From positions 1-24,190 of the forward strand of contig JAIPMN010001358.1 of NCBI GenBank assembly GCA_020650975.1: DNA of 24,190 bases. Reading direction: 5' to 3'. Shown here piece by piece: positions 18,701-24,190 of this stretch (position 1 is the stretch's first letter; each line of letters starts with the position of its first letter). The notes beneath the pieces are model-generated. The model was given only the letters and a program-made list of their open reading frames with translations, ran no database searches and was not told the DNA's origin. The translations under genes were made by a program, and so were the position numbers. Source of the DNA: Apostichopus californicus (Eukaryota; Echinodermata; Holothuroidea; Aspidochirotida; Stichopodidae).

Positions 18701-21700
18701 TGAAGATATGAATTACAAAAGTAGGTAGATGTGAAAGTGAAGTCATATTCTTCACCAGACCCATACTCTTCCGAGCTTTAAGCCTGCATCCCTTCCTGTG
18801 ATCAGAGCTATCCACTCTGCATCATGTATCTTCCTGTATTAATATAAACATTTCCTGTGCAAAGAAATATTGTGTTCATTACAGTTCACTTTATTATCAC
18901 ATTTTAACTTTCTTTTAAAGGAGGATATCCGAATGAAAATACATTTTCATGTATATTCATCACAAACAAGAACATTTCCTCTAAATATTTGAGAGCAAAG
19001 ACGTGGATAGTCGGATATTTACTTGTTAGAATTTCTGTCTTTACGATGCTCTTATGAAGAAAAAGGGAGGATGCTGAACTTTGATAAATGCCTAAGACAG
19101 CTATTGCAAAACGTTTGGTTAAGATGAAAGAAAGATGAAATACGTTGAGAAACTTTAGAATATACAATACAGTTTTTTACAAGGTTTTATTTGTGTAAAT
19201 TTTGTTAGATTCTGATCAGTGGCGTGGAAACACAAGATGGCTATCTTGGTGTCAGGCTGGCATAGACACCGCTTTCACAAACATAGAGGAAACAGCTCTG
19301 TATGGTGCACCTGGAGCTTTCAACGGCACAGGTGAGTAAAATGTAACCCTAAGCTTTCAATTCTCCTGTTGTACGGAATGTCACAAATCCTGCAGTATCA
19401 TAACGTATAGTCTTGACGGGGCGGGGGAGGGGGCGGGGCTGCGAAGCATGGGATGAATTTATCGTTTTCGTGATAGCTCCATGGATATACCTAGGCAAAG
19501 ATGAAAAGGAAACGGTGGCATATTTTCCCTGGGTCCCGACTTGGTTTCCGACTCCACTGATAATGTGCATATCATGTCCCTGATGAAATCGACCGGGCAG
19601 ACGATTGATGATTGGTCAATCGATGCGATACTTGATCTCACATCTTCAAAAGTGACATTTATTGTTGTTGTTTCAGGTACCGTTGTGGTTGATGATCATG
19701 CAAGTTTTAGTTACCCGGAACCAAGCTTGTTCAACGACAAATCTGATTATGAAACCGAATACAATGGTGATTATATATAATTTTAGAACAAAAGTAAATG
19801 CTAATATCAAGACAAGATGATACATCACAGTTGTATTTGTCTATTTCATGCCCAAGTTACATACATTTGAAAGGCTGGTCGAGTAGATGTGTCAATCGCT
19901 GTAGAACAAATCGAAAGTAATAGTCATATGTATGTAGAAATCGTGTTCTGTGAGAAAACAAATCTAGATTTTGTGAATCAAGTCGTGCAGACACAACCTC
20001 TTGATTAGCTAACTTAATGATAAGCTTATTACAATTACTAAAGAAAGTCACAGGTACTACTACTTAATCAACATTACGAAACAATTAACCATACTCTATA
20101 CTTGAAAACAAAACATTGCTTTCTCTTTCTTTCTTTTTATTTCTTTGAAGTGCCAGCAAAAAATATTTAGCTTTACTGATAATATTTCTCATATCAAATT
20201 TTACATCAAAGATAATCATTTTCGAATAAAGATGTTTGGATGAAAGTTTACAAACTTCGAAGTGATGTTAGCCAAGAGGACTTGATTATTACTACAGAGA
20301 TCTACATAGACGTGCTATAATTCATTATCTAGTGTTCATCTTTGAAAACAAATCAACACGAAGTTGCTTACAAGTTTGCATCCTTTGCATTCCTTTGCAT
20401 CCTTTTCGTTGGTTACTTGGGCGATAGATGCCTCATGCTGAGTAGATATGCCCTTATCTCATGTGTTCTCATCCCATTAATATTAGTGATTGGGCAAGGC
20501 TCAACATAAAATGTGGTGCATACTGTAATTTGATGTTGGTACATCATAAGCACATTTTCATTACGTCTTCAACTTTATGTCATTTATATTTATCAAATTG
20601 CAAGACATGGCATTAAACACAAGACAAGAACCAAATGTTCCATGGTTTCCATCCTAAGCAAATAAGGTTTGTCACACTACATTCATACAATCAACCGTGT
20701 TGTTCTTTGTTCATATTATGAATATTAATAAGTGAACTTGAAATTCTTCATCAACTATCTCTAAAATAGTATGTCTAATAAACTTTACACATGTTCTTGG
20801 ATAATACAATGTTAGTATTAGAAACATGCTTATGAGATCATACAATTTGACCTCATTAATATTCATGTTTATATCTGTTTTAATACTATGTCACTAAATA
20901 TACTTTGTCAACATGATAACTGATTGCTGGTACCTTCCTGTATATGTTGCAGCATTTTTCAATAGATAATCCTATTCATTTTGGTGTACACAAGTTCATG
21001 AATTTTAACATGCATGGCCTACCACACATGAATATATTTAGGCATTGTAACCACTAAACGTTTTCGTTTTCGGGTTTTTTGTATATTTTTTCAGCTCAGT
21101 CTATGTCGGTATAATCTTCAAAATAATTTATAAATAGAAACCTTAGGTATAAAATAAAAAGTAACAAAGATTAAATCAGTAAATGTCACAGAATTCAAGT
21201 GAATGAACACATCAAACCCCTAAGTTTAGATGACTAGGAAGGTTATAACAATATTTCCTTCTTTAAAGTACCTTGAACGCAAACATACCGTGAAGAAGAC
21301 TTGTCATGTGAAAGTAGTTGAGAATTCGGTTAGCAGTTAACAGGTAAAACTTCCCTGTCTATACAATATATATAAGTATGAAAGTTAAATTGCAGGGTAA
21401 TTTAATGGGTCACAGCAAAATAGCTTTATAAAGATAATTAAAGAATAAAGTTAATCAAACTGTGACCAAATTCTTCTCAAAGTATTTTGTCAGGCATTTT
21501 ATATTATTTACACTGGAAAGCAATAATTTTTTTAATCCGATTAACCAAATGCTATGTGGCAACGTTAACTAAGGCTGAGGCATTTACTCTACATTGCTCG
21601 TATACACATATTAATGCACACGAACGCATAGATAATGGTTTCATTTGCGTTAATTCTGTCTTGTATTGCCATTTGATCATTTTTAGCAAGCTCGTTGGGG

Positions 21701-22250
21701 ATTTTGCAAATTTACCATAGAGTAATAGCCATCCTTACAAAATAGCTCCAGTGAATATCTATCTTGCTATCTCGTACGCCCTTACCTGCATACACATACT
21801 CAGATATGCATAGAACATATGTAGGTTTTATAGAAGCCGGAACTTGTTTAAGTGACATTAAGTGCCGACTAGTTTTGATATTCTCAGTTAACCTTTTTCC
21901 AGCTTATTTCACTTTCTTTCAATAAACGCTTTACTTGACACATTGAACTCCATACACTGCAAGTGTTTGAATGAAACGCAAAGGGTTTTGAAGTGAGCAT
22001 TTTAACAGTTGTAATGGTCAGTATGCTTTTAGTTCTCTAGTTAGATGTGCTGTACTTATGTTATTTGATACATATATGTAATACCTGCTTCATTTACAAC
22101 TTAGGTTATGCAGTTGCGTCTGGACACTTTGTTGGCTTAAATAATGAAGTGCAGGGTGTAGCTGGGGCACCCCGAGCCAAAGACACAGGGAAGGTTACTA
22201 TTTATGATATTGCAAATAAAACCGTATACCAAGAGATCTTTGGAGAAAAA
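13056..22250 (+). CDS. Integrin alpha subunit, gene 2: first seven coding exons (5' partial), alpha4/alpha9-like
   Basis: Spliced CDS join(13056-13216, 15552-15664, 16668-16762, 17252-17402, 19209-19331, 19677-19766, 22105-22250) gives 293 residues with consistent phases and GT/AG introns. Seen: a signal peptide (1-20), mature start CNLD, and FG-GAP blade 1 (G36-x-YFGY ... LLVGAPR 55-61). Blade 2 follows with QWLGVSLSAEDK and ACGHRYANN, then CQAGIDTAFT and YGAPGAF. Blade 3 begins at GYAVASGHF ... GVAGAPR. No I domain interrupts blades 2 and 3. Known: these blades build the seven-bladed ligand-binding propeller. The CGHR-x-x-N, 'x-x-CQAGI' and 'GYAV-x-x-GHF' segments most resemble alpha4/alpha9 subunits. 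The Ca-binding blades 4-7, stalk and membrane anchor lie beyond the window. Confidence 0.95.
13217..15551 (+). other. Intron 1 of gene 2
   Basis: A 2.3-kb intron containing an antisense LINE 3' end (13471-14110). The rest, 14111-15551, shows no recognised element or coding segment. Confidence 0.8.
13471..14110 (-). pseudogene. 3' end of a CR1/jockey/L2-type LINE: RT C-terminal region and 3' UTR, antisense, decayed
   Basis: Minus-strand translation from about 14030 reads CDHITSILQELHWLPIQ before a stop, matching the well-known '(Y)DHITP-x-L-x-x-LHWLPV' segment of non-LTR retrotransposon ORF2 C-termini. Further along, RQAFSV corresponds to 'GDRAFSVAAP', and FKSKLKAPVFTQYF to the final 'FKSxLKTxLFxxYF', ending at TAA (+ strand 13690-13692). 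Several in-frame stops show it is dead. The following 3' UTR, read on the minus strand, contains TTGTAAGACGCGTTGAGATG (about 13510-13529), resembling the conserved 'TGTAAAGCGCTTTGAGA' near LINE 3' ends. Borders are approximate. Confidence 0.75.
15552..15664 (+). CDS. Integrin alpha gene 2, exon 2 (blade 1)
   Basis: The acceptor is CTTTTTCAG ending at 15551 and the donor is GTAATA at 15665. Its first base completes Tyr54, and residues 55-91 follow: LLVGAPRGN, the second half of FG-GAP blade 1, then PGKVYKC, the usual 'G-x-V-Y-x-C' strand. C79 and C83 are spaced as the first propeller disulfide of integrin alphas. One sequon (NST) is present. Confidence 0.94.
15683..15757 (+). repeat. (TCA)25 microsatellite
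   Basis: A pure trinucleotide run of 75 bases, continuing as imperfect ATC/ATT-rich sequence to about 15852. It begins 18 bases after the exon 2 splice donor. Frames through it give poly-Ile, poly-Met or similar and are not coding. Confidence 0.97.
16668..16762 (+). CDS. Integrin alpha gene 2, exon 3 (blade 2 start)
   Basis: The acceptor is a long T tract with TTTTCAG ending at 16667, and the donor is GTGAGT at 16763. It completes Gly92 and encodes residues 93-123. DNQWLGVSLSAEDKKDGLIS matches the blade 2 opening 'QWxGxSV...G-x-I-x' of integrin alphas. It ends in phase 0. Confidence 0.94.
17252..17402 (+). CDS. Integrin alpha gene 2, exon 4 (blade 2, cysteine loop)
   Basis: The acceptor is CACCCCACAG ending at 17251 and the donor is GTTAGT at 17403. 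Residues 124-173. ACGHRYANN is the conserved 'ACxHRW-x-N' strand. GVCY (C152) and PCLD (C171) are further blade 2 cysteines placed as in alpha4/alpha9. One sequon (NDS, 144). It ends in phase 1. Confidence 0.94.
17403..19208 (+). other. Intron 4 of gene 2
   Basis: A 1.8-kb intron. It contains a two-copy diverged repeat (aataacataggatacgtagt at 17755 and aataagttaggatatatagt at 17794, offset 39) and otherwise nothing recognised. Confidence 0.75.
19209..19331 (+). CDS. Integrin alpha gene 2, exon 5 (blade 2 end)
   Basis: The acceptor is TTTTGTTAG ending at 19208 and the donor is GTGAGT at 19332. It completes Asp174 and encodes residues 175-214. SWCQAGIDTAFT matches the 'CQAGI...T' segment best known from alpha4/alpha9, and ALYGAPGAF is the blade 2 'GAPG' strand. 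Sequon NGT at 212. Phase 1-1, so it could be skipped in frame. Confidence 0.94.
19418..19438 (+). other. Strong G-quadruplex motif in intron 5
   Basis: Four G runs of 4, 5, 5 and 4 bases separated by single C, A, C bases. It lies on the coding strand, starting 86 bases after the exon 5 donor. It also resembles a GC-box cluster. Confidence 0.85.
19677..19766 (+). CDS. Integrin alpha gene 2, exon 6 (blade 2/3 linker)
   Basis: The acceptor is TTGTTTCAG ending at 19676 and the donor is GTGATT at 19767, a weaker match. It completes Gly215 and encodes residues 216-244. GTVVVDDHASF follows the blade 2 GAP strand as 'G-x-V-x-V-x-D'. The rest (PEPSLFNDKSDYETEYN) is the acidic linker before blade 3. 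Phase 1-1. Confidence 0.9.
19767..22104 (+). other. Intron 6 of gene 2
   Basis: A 2.3-kb AT-rich intron. Seen: a short threefold TTTGCATCC/TTTGCATTCC run near 20375-20405. No coding segment or bounded mobile element was recognised. Confidence 0.75.
22105..22250 (+). CDS. Integrin alpha gene 2, exon 7 (blade 3)
   Basis: The acceptor is TTACAACTTAG ending at 22104 and the donor is GTTAGT at 22251. It completes Gly245 and encodes residues 246-293. YAVASGHFVGLNN and QGVAGAPRAKDTGKVTIYD form a complete FG-GAP blade 3. It lacks the DxDxDG calcium loop, as blade 3 normally does. Sequon NKT at 282. It ends in phase 0. The next expected exon (blade 4, 'YFG...D-x-N-x-DG') is not found before the window ends. 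Confidence 0.95.
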
Positions 22251-22535
22251 GTTAGTCATTACTTTTAATATTTGCTTTCTATCTTTCGTGAACGTAACCG
22301 TTGTGGCACACTCGTTATGTTCATCCTGACCTAAAGTACTTCGTCCACTATCCCTTGTATCTCCATTTGTATCACGAAATGACCATGTACCGTACTCATT
22401 AACGTTTGTAATCTGACTAACACATTGTGTTCAGTATTAAAGAATAATGAGGTTGGAGTGGGGGCAGAAGGGTGCATAAAGTTGAGGAAATGAGATTATT
22501 TCTTTTCATGAAGATCTCAGTCAGTTCATTATACT

Positions 22536-22720
22536 CATAGGCGTAGGAGCCTAATTTGATTTGGGGGGGGGGGGGGCTGTAACGACTTGCCCGAAAAATA
22601 TAACCAAATATTCGCGCGCTCCGCGCGCGCTCAACATCTTAATGTGCATATCATATAGGCATTCATCGGTTAGTACATCACATGCAAATAACCGATAAAT
22701 GCCTATATCGTCCCCGTTTT
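22536..22720 (+). mobile_element. Putative mobile-element terminus with G14 run and hairpin
   Basis: CATAGGCGTAGGAGCC is followed by a G run (22563-22576), a GC-only stretch (gcgcgctccgcgcgcgc, 22614-22630) and a 20-bp inverted repeat (22653-22672 with 22689-22708). The start resembles the 'GGCGTAG' ends of the two segments further right. The family is not identified and the right border is unknown. Confidence 0.4.
22653..22708. repeat. 20-bp inverted repeat, 16-base loop
   Basis: atataggcattcatcggtta (22653-22672) and taaccgataaatgcctatat (22689-22708) match at 19 of 20 positions as inverted copies. It is the best hairpin in the window. Confidence 0.9.
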
Positions 22721-23207
22721 CGCGTAGTGGCGAATGTGCACTTTTGGCGAAATTGAGTTAAATATTGTTCTTACCTATTTCGAGGGTGAAGAATCGGTTG
22801 AGCCGGCTTAGAAGTTTTAAAACTGTCTATTTTTTCGTTTTTTTATGACTCATTTTTGACGAATGTCCACCTAAGACCCACTCTCGTTTTTACATACTGA
22901 CGAATACTTTAGTCATCATTACAACCACTCAGTAACACTATTTGTCTAAGGTCCATGCATTTTTGCATATCGACGAATATTACCCTTTGGAACAAGCCGA
23001 ACATAACAACCATGTCATACTGACTTGAGAACCAACTAACTGCCATTTGAAAACACCCAGGATTATGGGAAGGTAATATCTTTATTAGTTCACCTCGTCA
23101 TTTAATTGATTAATACAGCATTTCATAGTAGACTGGAGTAACGCTATTTATCTATACTGAATCGGTGTAACAGTGTGACTGTCGGTACATTTAATTAGAG
23201 CTGTGTG

Positions 23208-23280
23208 CAGGGACGTAGCCAGGGGGGAGCAGGGGGAGCGACCGCTCCCCCCCCCCTTTCAGTGTCGATTTTTTTTTTTA
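23208..23280 (+). mobile_element. Putative transposon end CAGGGACGTAGCCAGG with C/G-rich hairpin
   Basis: CAGGGACGTAGCCAGG begins at 23208, one base different from the CAGGGGCGTAGCCAG start at 23906 over the shared part. GGGGGAGCG (23232-23240) and CGCTCCCCC (23243-23251) form a perfect hairpin, followed by C and T runs. CAGGG starts are common in hAT-like elements, but no matching right end was found here. Confidence 0.45.
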
Positions 23281-23905
23281 AACTGTCGTTTTTTAGCATG
23301 GTATTTTGTCAGTACTCTTATGATCTTGAATACTCGTCAGCTCCGTTAACTCGATTGTAATCGTAGTAACATTCACGCCTACTGATTCAACTACTTACTT
23401 AGTTTGGCAGATGCAATAAGCTAAATTTAGCTTATAGCCAATTACAAGCCTACAGTTGGCCACTGTGTAATAAAATACATATTGCCTACCTAACCGCACT
23501 CTATGGAATGTCACGAACTGTATGCACAACAACGTCGACAACTTCGTTCTATGAGTCGTCCTAAGGTGTTGCACGAACAGCATGTTATGAAGCTAAGCTA
23601 GCAATCGTACGTGATACGCACTTCCTGTAATAATTATTACACTGCTAATACACTGCGATAACGATATTTGTTTTTAGGCCACAGCATATCTGGCAATATT
23701 ACAAAATAGGAAAGTTTATATTGTCCATCAGTTAAGTTCGTCAAATGTATTGAAGTCCAGACATTGGACAATAAACAAGAATCATCCTACTGGAAAAATT
23801 GTAAAAGCTAGAGCACTATGTTTGTCTTTCTGATATATTATGTAAAAGAACATGTAAAAGAATTCAAACAGGAAACAAAATCTGCTGATTATGATATCAT
23901 ATGAT

Positions 23906-24190
23906 CAGGGGCGTAGCCAGTATGTAGCACTGTAGGCCCGGGCCTACATTTTTTTTGGCCAAGTTATCTTTTTTTTTAAAAACACCCATAATTCAAATCG
24001 ATAAGCTTGCTGGACGAGTTTAAGAGTCTATAGACAGGAAAAACTATTGAAATGAACGTAGCAAGAATATGGCTAAATGAGGTGACCTATTCTTCTGTCA
24101 TCTAGGCTGTCATTTCTATCGCGTGCCGTTTCATTCAACACTCTACCCGCCGAAAAAGACTAGGATCCGATCTTGTCAGTTTTTTAACAT
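23906..24190 (+). mobile_element. Putative transposon start CAGGGGCGTAGCCAG, running off the window
   Basis: CAGGGGCGTAGCCAGTATGT begins at 23906. It is followed by GTAGGCCCGGGCCTAC (23931-23946), a perfect 16-bp palindrome, and T runs. No right end is visible before the edge, so length, class and any target duplication (left flank catatgat) cannot be confirmed. Confidence 0.45.

Larger units (their letters stand above)
22251..24190 (+). other. Start of intron 7 of gene 2, repeat-rich
   Basis: At least 1.9 kb of intron containing three putative repeat termini (22536, 23208, 23906), a G14 run and two hairpins. No integrin blade 4 exon was found in it. Confidence 0.75.

Noticed and set aside
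19541-19780. Longer open frame around exon 6
   Set aside because: Only 19677-19766 fits integrin alpha. The flanks are intron read-through on both sides of good splice sites.
1-24190. Prokaryotic-type features: operons, CRISPR arrays, ribosome binding sites, rho-independent terminators
   Set aside because: Split exons, GT/AG introns and metazoan gene families show nuclear animal DNA. No such structure was seen.

Overview
This is AT-rich animal genomic DNA. Short exons with canonical GT/AG borders are separated by introns of about 0.35 to 2.3 kb, and decayed transposons fill much of the space between. The coding content is two integrin alpha-subunit genes, both on the + strand, head to tail. 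Integrins are metazoan. The non-LTR, hAT and tRNA-SINE debris, together with GGGGCGTAGCCAG-type repeat ends, suggests a marine invertebrate. An echinoderm, perhaps a sea cucumber, is a guess from general appearance and not a result.

Layout. Positions 130-5691 hold the last eight coding exons of integrin alpha gene 1: the end of the thigh/calf stalk, the calf-2 cysteines, one transmembrane helix, the KLGFFKR membrane-proximal motif and a 43-residue cytoplasmic tail after that motif. The gene starts before the window. Positions 5692-13055 are intergenic. They carry a reverse transcriptase relic with YADD (about 6560-6718), a probable LINE 3' tail (about 7440-7545), a tRNA-derived SINE head (about 9061-9135), and a cleanly bounded, internally deleted hAT transposon (9215-10062) with an 8-bp target duplication. 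A diverged minisatellite of roughly 22-bp units lies just upstream of gene 2. Positions 13056-22250 hold the first seven coding exons of integrin alpha gene 2: signal peptide, beta-propeller blades 1 and 2, and the start of blade 3. Its largest introns contain an antisense LINE 3' end (about 13471-14110), a (TCA)25 microsatellite beside a splice donor and a strong G-quadruplex motif. Positions 22251-24190 are a downstream intron with three putative mobile-element ends and several hairpins. Gene 2 runs off the right edge.

Both products would be type I membrane proteins that pair with a beta integrin and bind matrix or cell-surface ligands. Neither shows an inserted I (A) domain in the part seen. 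Gene 2 resembles the alpha4/alpha9 group in blades 2-3. Gene 1 cannot be placed confidently. The window holds the C-terminal part of one gene and the N-terminal part of the other, so they do not overlap in alignment, and recent tandem duplication cannot be tested from this sequence alone.

I found no convincing previously undescribed system. The most checkable oddities are a possible intronic-polyadenylation isoform of gene 1 with a hexapeptide-repeat tail, a hierarchical 94-bp tandem array against the last acceptor of gene 1, and the hAT insertion with perfect boundaries.
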